Shown here: in pieces, positions 33,478 through 43,286 of the stretch | Layout of the letters: every line of letters starts with the position of its first letter | Numbering within the stretch: the first letter of the stretch is position 1 | NCBI RefSeq assembly: GCF_048544455.1 | Contig: NC_133538.1 | Coordinates: 256,790,491-256,854,490, forward strand | Direction: 5' to 3' | DNA: 64,000 nt | Origin: Silene latifolia | Taxonomy: Eukaryota > Streptophyta > Magnoliopsida > Caryophyllales > Caryophyllaceae | Made by a program: the position numbers and the translations under genes | The notes under the pieces: generated by a model | Database searches by the model: none | Seen by the model: only the letters and a program-made list of their open reading frames with translations | What the model was told of the DNA's origin: nothing

Positions 33478-35262
33478 TGATGCGTGTCTATAATATGATG
33501 TTTTACATCTTTATTTCCACGCATTTTATGTCTATTATATGTAGTTTATTCTACTATTTTCCCCATTTCTGTCTACTCTCGTATTTTTATGTAATATTGC
33601 AGATTATTGCGGGATTGAGCAGAAAATGAACCGAATCTTGACCCCGGAAGCTTAGCTTAGGAAGGACATGAATATTTGACTCAGACTTGAAGTTTAGAAT
33701 GCATTTCAAGGCCTGAAGATAGCAAAAGCATGGGTGCGTACGAGTTTAACAAACAAAGAAATGCTTCTCGACATTGCAGGCTGCTTCAGATGGCTATATC
33801 TCGAGTTCTAGAGCAGATAATCGAGTGATTCCAATTGGAGGTGAAAGCTTATCCTCTTAGCTTTCCAACGCCGCATAGAACGCCTGATTTGACCAAGTAA
33901 CGAAGAAATGGCAGCTGTTTTAAGATCGGTGCGCGCTGTAGAATTCGTCAGAATGCATTACTGTACAGCATCCTTGGTCAATCGACTGGTACTTTTGGTC
34001 GATCGACCAGACCACGAGTATCAGAAGCTACTGTTCAGCTATACTTGGTCGATCGACTGGGTCTAGTGGTCGATCGACCACTCCACGAGTCTGACGAGAA
34101 TTTAAAGACGAGAATTAAAGGATTTTAATCTAAGCCCATTGTATATTAGGTTTAGGAATAAGTGTTGCGTTAGATTCCTATATAACGTAACTTGATGTAT
34201 TCAGTTTGGGGGAAGTTTTAGACTATCAGTAATTAGGGTTCTTTAGTTTACAATTATTTCCTTCAATAAAAGTTACTTTCGCATTCGGTTTTTTGGATCT
34301 TTGTTCTACAATTTTTCTCTCCTGTTTTCATACGGTATTTCCGCTGTATTATTATTCAGTATTTATTGCTTTATTCGTTCATAGTTTAGAATTGCTAGGA
34401 TAGTTTCCCTAAAGCCAAATTATTGTTTATTGTTAATCGTTTATTTAGTTGTTTTAATCATGAATTCTACTGTTCTATTAGTTAATTTTATTGTTGTTTT
34501 CGTAATAGTCATGAGTAGCTAAACCTTTCGTGCTAGGATGTAGGGGATCTATAGCGTAGATGGCGTAGAATTAGGCGACCTGAATTAAGCATTGGTCGAT
34601 CGACTGGTTTCTCTGGTCGATCGACTGTGCCAGTTGGTCGATCGACTGCCTATAGTGGTCGATCGACTGACGCGTGTATGATTAGCACCGTTTTTAATTT
34701 ATTAATTGCAATATTTGACAACGAGACCGAGAGGGAACCTGTTAGATGCTTAGTATTGACCAACCCATTAAGATCGAGAGACAGGGCAGGGAAATAATTA
34801 ATGAATTAGAACGACTAAATTGCTAAGATAGAAAGACAGGTAATTTAGGCTTTAAGAATCACTTTTCAGTGCGAGAGCTAGCATTAGTGAGACTTAGGGA
34901 CTAGTAGCATAGGCCGAAAGGAGCTACTGGTTAACTTGGACTGAGAGGATTTGTTATTTACCCGTCTACACGACTTTATTTCAGACTTACCTAGGATTTT
35001 GTGCCATCGCAGCTATAGTGAACCGACCGTCTTAGCATTTCTTTTATATTTGATTTAATCCAGTTTCTTTAGTTTACTTTTAATTTCATTGCCATTAGTA
35101 TTAGACCAATTCAACTCAAACCCCCTTACTTGTTATCGGACTGAAATATAGAACAACTAAAATTCCCTTCCTCCCTGTGGTTCGACTCGTGCTACCACTA
35201 GCTTCTGTTAGTTTAGCTCGGAATTATAAATTTTATTTTTGATACTAAAACGACGGTATCAA
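33478..35262 (+). repeat. LTR1 of F
   Basis: 1785 bp, TGATGCGTGTC to GACGGTATCA. It has two palindrome groups, 33980-34080 and 34613-34672, of the TGGTCGATCGACCA and GGTCGATCGACTG type. Confidence 0.95.
33980..34672. repeat. Palindrome arrays in LTR1 of F
   Basis: Seven exact TCGATCGA and one TCAATCGA in two groups of four. All carry GG or AG before and CC or CT after the core, unlike C and E. Confidence 0.9.
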
Positions 35263-35267
35263 ATTTT

Positions 35268-35285
35268 GGCGCCGTTGCCGGGGAG
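35268..35285 (+). promoter_or_regulatory. Primer binding site, tRNA-Asp (F)
   Basis: Exact TGGCGCCGTTGCCGGGGA, five bases after LTR1. Confidence 0.95.
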
Positions 35286-35327
35286 GCAGCGCTAGTTTTA
35301 GTTGTTTTTTATTTTAGTCTGTCTTTA

Positions 35328-35353
35328 GCCTCAGGGGATTTATTCCTTGAGGC
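35328..35353 (+). ncRNA. Leader hairpin I (F copy)
   Basis: Arms GCCTCAGGGGA and TTCCTTGAGGC around TTTA; all 11 positions pair if two G-U pairs are allowed. It starts 60 nt after the start of the primer site. Confidence 0.7.
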
Positions 35354-35471
35354 AGGTCTCATCTTTTTCCTTTAGTTTTGTTTTTATAGGTCTTTCAGGT
35401 CCTATATAAGCAGGATTTTGGAAGGAGAACATCAAAGGGAAGGCTTGAGTACCTTTGATTATCCCACCAAG

Positions 35472-36158
35472 ATGTCAAACGTCTCCAGAATTGTAGCACA
35501 ATTTGAAGCTCAGAATGCAAAATCTGACAAGCTGGAGAGTAGACAGTCGCGGAAAGCAAGTGTAGAGATGAGTAATGTTGCGGCACTTGAGGCTTCTGTT
35601 AATGCTCAATCTGAAAAGCTTGAGGTGGCACAATTGACGCAAGAAAATTTAGAGCAGAATGCTTCGGTTCATGGCACCAATGAGATTGCGGAGTTGAGAA
35701 CGGCAGTCCAAGCTCTTATGGCCCATGTGGTGAAAATTGAAAGCCAAATAGCAATCTTAGCGGCTAATCAGCAAGGAAAGGATTCGGGAAATATGGAGAA
35801 GCCTACTAAAATTTCTGATGCGGAAAGAGATCACGTTTCCAGTGCTCATGGTCGATCGACCAACACCACTGGTCGACCGACCAGTATACCTGAGCAGGAC
35901 GCAAATCCGCCACTTGATTTGCAAAATTCGACAGCTAATGATGATGTGACGAAGGTTTTGAACATGCGCAAGTTCGATATTGTCGATTTACGTGATACTT
36001 CGGCCCGAGTTATTGACGGGTCGTTCATAGAGCAAGCTATGAAGTCATTTCCGAGAGTTGATAAGGAGAAGGTCCTTAATTCAAAGGATGTTTCAAGGAA
36101 GGAAGTAGAAGAGCGGGCCAAGTTGTCGATGAAGCCTCCATTTCCGAGCGGCTCGTAA
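35472..36158 (+). pseudogene. Gag-derived ORF of F
   Basis: From ATG 35472 (the frame is open upstream from about 35418 and shares LSTFDY with A, C and E). It encodes a Gln/Glu-rich, probably coiled-coil protein (KIESQIAILAANQQ), then a short palindrome-encoded stretch (HGRSTNTTGRPT). A block of unknown function follows (NMRKFDIVDLRDTSARVIDGSF), ending at a TAA. There is no zinc knuckle and no capsid core. The adjacent frame 36167-36391 may be its shifted continuation. It is probably a remnant of gag reduced further than in A and C; function unknown. Confidence 0.55.
35850..35884. repeat. Short palindrome pair in ORF of F
   Basis: One exact GGTCGATCGACC and one GGTCGACCGACC, of the same flank type as the LTRs of F. 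Confidence 0.75.
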
Positions 36159-36777
36159 ATCGGAAGATGAGGTACACTATCGATTTGCATATTGATGATG
36201 TCCCATTTTTCATTCCTACCCTTATTTTCGCTCTAACACCTCCGCGAGAATGGGAGCAAGATGGAGGAAGATTTTCCGCTTTGATTGTTTCAGGATCGGT
36301 TTGGGGAAGAAAGAGCCACCGATTTTCCGGCTTTGAAGAAGTCGAGCGAGGCATGGAGTATGATCGGAGTTCGATGAGCGGACGATACTAGAGCATGGAG
36401 GGCTAGAGCTGCTGACGATCCATTGAGTTACCTAGATGACGGAGATGGGTGGTCTCCATCTGCTGAGATTAGTATTGCTGAGGCGACTGCATCTAGCCAA
36501 AGGCCATGGTCGGAGTTATCCCACGTTTTTCGCGGATAAATATTTTAATGCTTGAGTTTTTAAGACAATTTATCGCATTTAAGACTATTTACCGTATTTT
36601 GTGTGCGCGAGACGTTTGCTCTTTTAAGTTTTCTTAGGATTTTATACACTTTAGACTTTACATTTGGGTTTTGCGCAATTTTGGGCGCGTTATTATGTGC
36701 TTCTGCAGATTTAAAGACCTTGTTAGTTCAATTTATTGAGCTAATTAGACGAAATCAGAAACTTCCAGCAGGTAAGC

Positions 36778-36884
36778 CAGTCGATCGACTGCCTCCTATG
36801 GTCGATCGACTGAGCCGCGATTTCCAGAAGCTCCTGTTGCTGTTCACCCTGGTCGATTGACTGGGTGATGTAGTCGATCGACCG
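36778..36884. repeat. Palindrome array after the ORF of F
   Basis: Three exact TCGATCGA with AG/GG before and CT/CC after, and one TCGATTGA. Confidence 0.85.
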
Positions 36885-37247
36885 CCCGGAGCTGCTGTCC
36901 CTCTTTTAGATCATTCCCCTGCTGTGTTTGATTGATTTGCGGAGTCAAGGGAGTATTCCCTTCACTTTATTCTCCGCTTAATTTCTGATTTCTTCCGTTT
37001 TTCATTTTTGCACATAATTTCACCGTCCCAATTTTGTTTTTCTCGTTTTACGCGCGATATCTTTTGTTTGTCTTTTTCAGGTACTTATTGGTAGCACTGC
37101 TGGCTACTGAAACCTCCTAGCTCACGCTGGTTTGGGGAGGTTTCCTTTTGCGCTTAAAATCTTGTGAGTTTCCGAGTTCCTTTTCATGTCTTATTTAGTT
37201 ATTTATCGCAAAATCCCATTTTTTTTTGCTTCTTTATACATGATTTC

Positions 37248-37267
37248 GCACAATGGGGACATTGTGT
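37248..37267 (+). ncRNA. Hairpin II (F copy)
   Basis: Arms GCACAATG and CATTGTGT around GGGA. Relative to A and C one pair has changed from T-A to C-G and another from G-C to G-T. Confidence 0.65.
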
Positions 37268-37627
37268 GATTTGGTTTGGGGAAGGGTTTTGCGTCGCATT
37301 TGCATTGTTTTTATTGCATTTCAGTTACACGTTTACATTTTTTTCTTGCATTGTTGTTTATTTTCCTCTAAATACAGAAAATCCAAAAAAAAAATTCAAA
37401 ATTGTCAAAAAATTCAAAAATTTCACGTTTAATTTTGCATGTTAGGTTGAGTCAGATTGGAGTATTCATTACTGATAGTTGTCATTTGCTTAAACCCTGC
37501 ATTTTATCACATCTTTTAGCAAAAGTTTTTGCAATATCTCGAATTTCGTTTCAAAATTTGTTGAACAATTAGACTTGACTTGAAATTTTGGCAAACTACA
37601 AAACTTTCTAAGGAATTAGAGCTTTAT

Positions 37628-37653
37628 AAACTGGTGTCATTCATGACCAGTTT
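37628..37653 (+). ncRNA. Hairpin III (F copy)
   Basis: AAACTGGT/ACCAGTTT with a 10-nt loop (one loop change from C), in the same context. Confidence 0.75.
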
Positions 37654-37968
37654 CATTTAGGATTGTGAGTAGTTACTCCCTGCATATCGTGTAACATTAA
37701 TTTGCACAAGTATGGCATTTGATTTCTTTTTGCCTGCATACATTCGGGTTAGTGGTTGGTATTGCATGTTTGGAGAATGCTTGCGAAAATCCCTTTTATT
37801 CATTTTACCCATTAGCTTCACATTAGCCAAAAATTGCCAGTTGACCCTTTAGCTACAATCCATAATCTAAGCCTACCCTTTGCTGAGCTAGTTTGGTAGT
37901 TTTAGTGGTATTCGTTGTATTGTATCAATTTTGGTTCGATTTGCACTCTATGAAGTTGGTAATGAATG

Positions 37969-38103
37969 AAGGAGAAAAGAAAAAGAAAAATGAAGAAATT
38001 GAAAAAAAAGTGACTGCCGAAAGAAAAAAAAAACGAAAAAAGAAAAGAAAAGAAAAAGAAACGGCAAAGAAAGAAGAAGAAGAAAAAAAAAAGAAAGGAA
38101 AAA
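37969..38103 (+). repeat. Purine-rich tract (F)
   Basis: Mostly A and G for about 135 bases, at the same relative position as in A, C and D. Confidence 0.85.
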
Positions 38104-38722
38104 GTTTACTCTTATGTTTGCTTTATATTTTATGAGGAGTGTTATTTGGATTAGTGAAGTGTTTGCCTAATTCATTAAGGCATTTGAGCTTATTTCATTG
38201 AGTTAGAAGTGGATGTTTTATTCGGTTTGTTAGGATGCTAGCTTGGCTATTTCCCTCTCATTCCCATATCGTTTTGCCTCTTCTTACCCATAGCCTCACT
38301 TATCCAAATCTTTGCAAGTATTCGGCATGTGATGGACCCTGAATGGTTGGAATGTATGTGCACGGTAGCTAGAATTACTTATCATACTATATTGCATGCA
38401 TGATCATATTGGTTGAGTCTAGGTGAGCGACTCTTATTTCCTTCTCTCTTATATATAAATTGCTCACCACTTGCTTTGTTGAGAGAAGAGTGACCCGGGA
38501 GAGTCCAATCTTGAAAGTCTTGCAAGGTCAAAAGTTCAACATCTTTTTGGAATATGCATAAATTCGTTTGCTTTACATTGAGCTATTAGTAGTTGATTCA
38601 TATGCATTAAATTGGTTTAAGTAGACGATTTTCAGTTTGTCCATGTTTTGCTCCTTTCTACCTAGATTTAGTTTTGCATTTAGTTTGCTTGGGGACAAGC
38701 AAAGGTTTGGTTTGGGGAAGTT

Positions 38723-40369
38723 TGATGCGTGTCTATAATATGATGTTTTACATCTTTATTTCCACGCATTTTATGTCTATTATATGTAGTTTATTCAACT
38801 ATTTTCCCCATTTCTGTCTACTCTCGTATTTTTATGTAATATTGCAGATTATTGCGGGATTGAGCAGAAAATGAACCGAATCTTGACCCCGGAAGCTAAG
38901 CTTAGGAAGGACATGAATATTTGACTCAGACTTGAAGTTTAGAATGCATTTCAAGGCCTGAAGATAGCAAAAGCATGGGTGCGTACGAGTTTAACAAACA
39001 AAGAAATGCTTCTCGACATTGCAGGCTGCTTCAGATGGCTATATCTCGAGTTCTGGAGCAGATAATCGAGTGATTCCAATTGGAGGTGAAAGCTTATCCT
39101 CTTAGCTTTCCAACGCCGCATAGAACGCCTGATTTGACCAAGTAACGAAGAAATGGCAGCTGTTTTAAGATCGGTGCGTATTTGTAGAATTCGTCGAGAA
39201 TGCATTCAGACAAACATCCTTGGTCGATCGATTGGTACTTTTGGTCGATCGACCGGACCACGAGTATCGAAGCTCTTTGTTCAGCTATACTTGGTCGATC
39301 GACTGGGTCTAATGGTCGATCGACCACTCCACGAGTCTGACGAGAATTTAAAGACGAGAATTAAAGGATTTTAATCTAAGCCCATTGTATATTAGGTTTA
39401 GGAATAAGTGTTGCGTTAGATTCCTATATAACGTAACTTGATGTATTCAGTTTGGGGGAAGTTTTAGACTATCAGTAATTAGGGTTCTTTAGTTTACAAT
39501 TATTTCCTTCAATAAAAGTTACTTTCGCATTCGGTTTTTTGGATCTTTGTTCTACAATTTTTCTCTCTTGTTTTCATACGGTATTTCCATTTGTATTATT
39601 ATTCAAGTATTTATTGCTTTATTCGTTCATAGTTTAGAATTGCTAGGATAGTTTCCCTAAAGCCAAATTATTGTTTATTGTTAATCGTTTATTTAGTTGT
39701 TTTAATCATGAATTCTACTGTTCTATTAGTTAATTTTATTGTTGTTTTCGTAATAGTCATGAGTAGCTAAACCTTTCGTGCTAGGATGTAGGGGATCTAT
39801 AGCGTAGATGGCGTAGAATTAGGCGACCTGAATTAAGCATTGGTCGATCGTTGGTTTCTCTGGTCGATCGATTTGTGCCTTGATTGGTCGATCATTTGCC
39901 TATAGTGGTCGATCGTCGACGCGTGTATGATTAGCACCGTTTTTAATTTATTAATTGCAATATTTGACAACGAGACCGAGAGGGAACCTGTTAGATGCTT
40001 AGTATTGACCAACCCATTAAGATCGAGAGACAGGGCAAGGAAATAATTAATGAATTAGAACGACTAAATTGCTAAGATCGAAAGACAGGTAATTTAGGCT
40101 TTAAGAATCACTTTTCGGTGCGAGAGCTAGCATTAGTGAGACTTATGGACTAGTAGCATAGGCCGAAAGCGACTCTTGGTTAACTTGGACTGAGAGGATT
40201 TGTTATTTACCCGTCTACACGACTTTATTTCAGACTTACCTAGGATTTTGTGCCATCGCAGCTATAGTGAACCGACCGTCTTAGCATTTCTTTTATATTT
40301 GATTTAATCCAGTTTCTTTAGTTTACTTTTAATTTCATTGCCATTATTATTAGACCAATTCAACTCAAA
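38723..40369 (+). repeat. LTR2 of F, 3' end missing
   Basis: Begins TGATGCGTGTC after the PPT and matches LTR1 up to CAACTCAAA, then stops about 138 bases short of the normal end. Its palindromes are altered next to the core (for example TCGATCGTTGG where LTR1 has TCGATCGACTGG). Confidence 0.9.
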
Positions 40370-40381
40370 TTTTGCAAAATT
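40370..40381. other. Junction between opposed LTRs of F
   Basis: TTTTGCAAAATT lies between the truncated LTR2 and inverted LTR3. With its neighbours it forms a perfect short inverted repeat (TCAAATTTTGC / GCAAAATTTGA). The part next to LTR3 equals the first bases after an LTR (AATTTTG of the primer-site spacer). Confidence 0.8.
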
Positions 40382-42165
40382 TGATACCGTCGTTTTAGTA
40401 TCAAAAATAAAATTTATAATTCCGAGCTAAACTAACAGAAGCTAGTGGTAGCACGAGTCGAACCACAGGGAGGAAGGGAATTTTAGTTGTTCTATATTTC
40501 AGTCCAGAAGTAACAAGTAAGGGGGTTTGAGTTGAATTGGTCTAATACTAATGGCAATGAAATTAAAAGTAAACTAAAGAAACTGGATTAAATCAAATAT
40601 AAAAGAAATGCTAAGACGGTCGGTTCACTATAGCTGCGATGGCACAAAATCCTAGGTAAGTCTTAAATAAAGTCGTGTAGACGGGTAAATAACAAATCAT
40701 CTCAGTCCAAGTTAACCAGTAGCTCCTTTCGGCCTATGCTACTAGTCCTTAAGTCTCACTAATGCTAGCTCTCGCACTGAAAAGTGATTCTTAAAGCCTA
40801 AATTACCTGTCTTTCGATCTTAGCAATTTAGTCGTTCTAATTCATTAATTATTTCCCGCCCTCTCTCGATCTTAATGGGTTGGTCAATACTAAGCATCTA
40901 ATGGTTCCCTCTCGGTCTCGTTGTCAAATATTGCAATTAATAAATTAAAAACGGTGCTAATCATACACGTTACTACCGATCGACCACTATAGGCAATCGA
41001 TCGACCAATCGGCTGACAGCGATCGACCAGAGAAACCAGTCGATCGACCAATGCTTAATTCAGGTCGCCTAATTCTACGCCATCTACGCTATAGATCCCC
41101 TACATCCTAGCACGAAAGGTTTAGCTACTCATGACTATTACGAAAACAACAATAAAATTAACTAATAGAACAGTAGAATTCATGATTAAAACAACTAAAT
41201 AAACGATTAACAATAAACAATAATTTGGCTTTAGGTAAACTATCCTAGCAATTCTAAACTATGAACGAATAAAGCAATAAATACTGAATAATAATACAGC
41301 GGAAATACCGTATGAAAACAGGAGAGAAAAATTGTAGAACAAAGATCCAAAAAACCGAATGCGAAAGTAACTTTTATTGAAGGAAATAATTGTAAACTAA
41401 AGAACCCTAATTACTGATAGTCTAAAACTTCCCCCAAACTGAATACATCAAGTTACGTTATATAGGAATCTAACGCAACACTTATTCCTAAACCTAATAT
41501 ACAATGGGCTTAGATTAAAATCCTTTAATTCTCGTCTTTAAATTCTCGTCAGACTCGTGGAGTGGTCGATCGACCACTAGACCCAGTCGATCGACCAAGT
41601 ATAGCTGAACAGTAGCTTCTGATACTCGTGGTCTGGTCGATCGACCAAAAGTACCAGTCGATCGACCAAGGATGCTGTACAGTAATGCATTCTGACGAAT
41701 TCTGCAGCGCGCACCGATCTTAAAACAGCTGCCATTTCTTTGTTACTTGGTCAAATCAGGCGTTCTATGCGGCGTTGGAAAGCTAAGAGGATAAGCTTTC
41801 ACCTCCAATTGGAATAACTCGATTATCTGCTCCAGAACTCGAGATATAGCCATCTGAAGCAGCCTGCAATGTCGAGAAGCATTTCTTTGTTTGTTAAACT
41901 CGTACGCACCCATGCTTTTGCTATCTTCAGGCCTTGAAATGCATTCTAAACTTCAAGTCTGAGTCAAATATTCATGTCCTTCCTAAGCTTAGCTTCCAGG
42001 GTCAAGATTCGGTTCATTTTCTGTTCAATCCCGCAATAATCTGCAATATTACATAAAAATACGAGAGTAGACAGAAATGGGGAAAATAGTAGAATAAACT
42101 ACATATAATAGACATAAAATGCGTGGAAATAAAGATGTAAAACATCATATTATAGACACGCATCA
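40382..42165 (-). repeat. LTR3 of F, inverted
   Basis: 1784 bp, the reverse complement of a full LTR (plus strand TGATACCGTCG to CACGCATCA). It is closer to LTR1 than to LTR2 in the first palindrome group (about 41565-41670); the second group (40975-41045) is partly decayed. Confidence 0.95.
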
Positions 42166-43172
42166 GCAGTGTGGCCATCATTACTCCCACATCTCTCACA
42201 AGAAACGGTCTCTCCTCTAGTAAGAACATGGACCGTCTGAGGCTCCCCAGCAGCTTGTAACTCCAACTTGTCAAACCTAGCATTCATGGTGTCCAGCTGA
42301 GTCAAAACCTGCTTATCAACTGCATGAACTGTTCTAATCCCATCCCTCGAGTTACCATATTCAGCACTGTGATTCGCCATCTCTTCAATAAGGGACCATC
42401 CCTTATCATCATCTGTATTCTCCTGAAATCTTCCACTGGATGCCGCATCAAGTATGGCTCTCTGGTCGTCATACAGCCCATTGTAGAACTGATTAGCTAG
42501 GAACCATGGGTCAAAACCATGGTGAGGGATAGACCTCACCAACTTCTTGAATCGTGACCATGCTTCATAGAAACTTTCATCGGGAGCCTGTCTGAAACTA
42601 GTAATCTTGGCCCTCAGCAAATTGGTGCGTTGTGGAGGGAAATATCTCTTGTAAAATGCAAGAGCAAGAGACTCCCAATCTGTAACCCCAGCAGCTGTGC
42701 CGTCCAAGTCAGTCAGCCACTCCCTGGGCGAATCAGCTAAAGAGAAAGGAAATAGAACTTCTTTAATCTTGTCCTGAGTTACCCCCTTAGTGGCGGGGAT
42801 AGTAGAACAATAATCGGTAAAGGTCTCCATATGCTTCCTTGGATCTTCACCTGCCACACCTCTATAAATATTTCTCTCCACCAGATTGATATAAGAGGGA
42901 CGGATGTCGAATGTATTCCCATCATCAGTCTGGAGATTGAAACCGTTCGGAATAGAGGATGCTTTAGGCACTGAATAACTAGAAAGCTTTGGCATCTTTA
43001 CTGGTGATAACGGACTGTCTTCGAAAAGAAAGTGATGTAGCTCTGGCTCGAAAGTACTCAAGTCTTCCTTTCGTGATTTTCTCTGCAGACGGAGTCTATG
43101 CCTGAATAGTCTCTCTGGTTCTGAATTAGCTGAAACTAATTCTAACCTGTCTGACCTGGGCATAAACAACAC
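42166..43172 (-). pseudogene. Gag of E, N-terminal part with capsid region
   Basis: A frame of about 335 residues from ATG 43172. It contains LSTFEPELHHFLFED near the start, then the retrotransposon gag (PF03732-like) core with DSPREWLTDL, ALAFYKRYFPPQRT, FYEAWSRFKKLVRSIPHHG and FYNGL. A zinc knuckle follows (CERCGSNDGHTA...C) exactly where F inserted. This is the capsid/nucleocapsid polyprotein of an Athila-like element. The apparent end DACL comes from F; the true continuation starts at 33472. A, C and F share the segment around LSTF and the knuckle but not the core between them. Confidence 0.85.
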
Positions 43173-43193
43173 TGAAAGAAAATAATAAGAACG

Positions 43194-43221
43194 GTCTCAA
43201 GGAATAGATATTCCCTGAGAC
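43194..43221 (-). ncRNA. Leader hairpin I (E copy)
   Basis: The minus strand reads GTCTCAGGGAAT, ATCT, ATTCCTTGAGAC: 12 pairs including one G-U. It starts 58 nt after the start of the primer site. The second pair is T-A where A, C and F have C-G, a compensatory exchange. Confidence 0.75.
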
Positions 43222-43261
43222 AGATAAAATAAACGAAACGAAAACAAATAGGGCAATTGCC

Positions 43262-43279
43262 TCCCAGGCAACGGCGCCA
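43262..43279 (-). promoter_or_regulatory. Primer binding site, tRNA-Asp (E)
   Basis: The minus strand reads TGGCGCCGTTGCCTGGGA, one mismatch from the other copies. Confidence 0.9.
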
Positions 43280-43286
43280 AAAAATT

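Larger units (their letters stand above)
36159..38722 (+). other. Non-coding 3' internal region of F
   Basis: Contains palindromes at 36778-36884 (three exact TCGATCGA and one decayed), PPT-like sites near 37130 and 37268, hairpins II and III, the purine tract at 37969-38103, the terminal domain (about 38230-38530) with GGTGAGC...GCTCACC, and the PPT GGTTTGGTTTGGGGAAG before LTR2. No gene beyond the possible shifted tail of the ORF. Confidence 0.7.
33478..42165 (+). mobile_element. LTR retrotransposon F with three LTRs, one inverted
   Basis: The insertion is flanked by gcagt (33473-33477 and 42166-42170) and splits the gag of E. The order is LTR1 (+), internal region, LTR2 (+, lacking its end), LTR3 (inverted). 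Both outer ends are therefore the start of an LTR (TGATGCG and its complement CGCATCA), unlike a normal element, which has one LTR start and one LTR end. It has a tRNA-Asp primer site, one gag-derived frame and hairpins I-III, but no pol. Confidence 0.9.
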
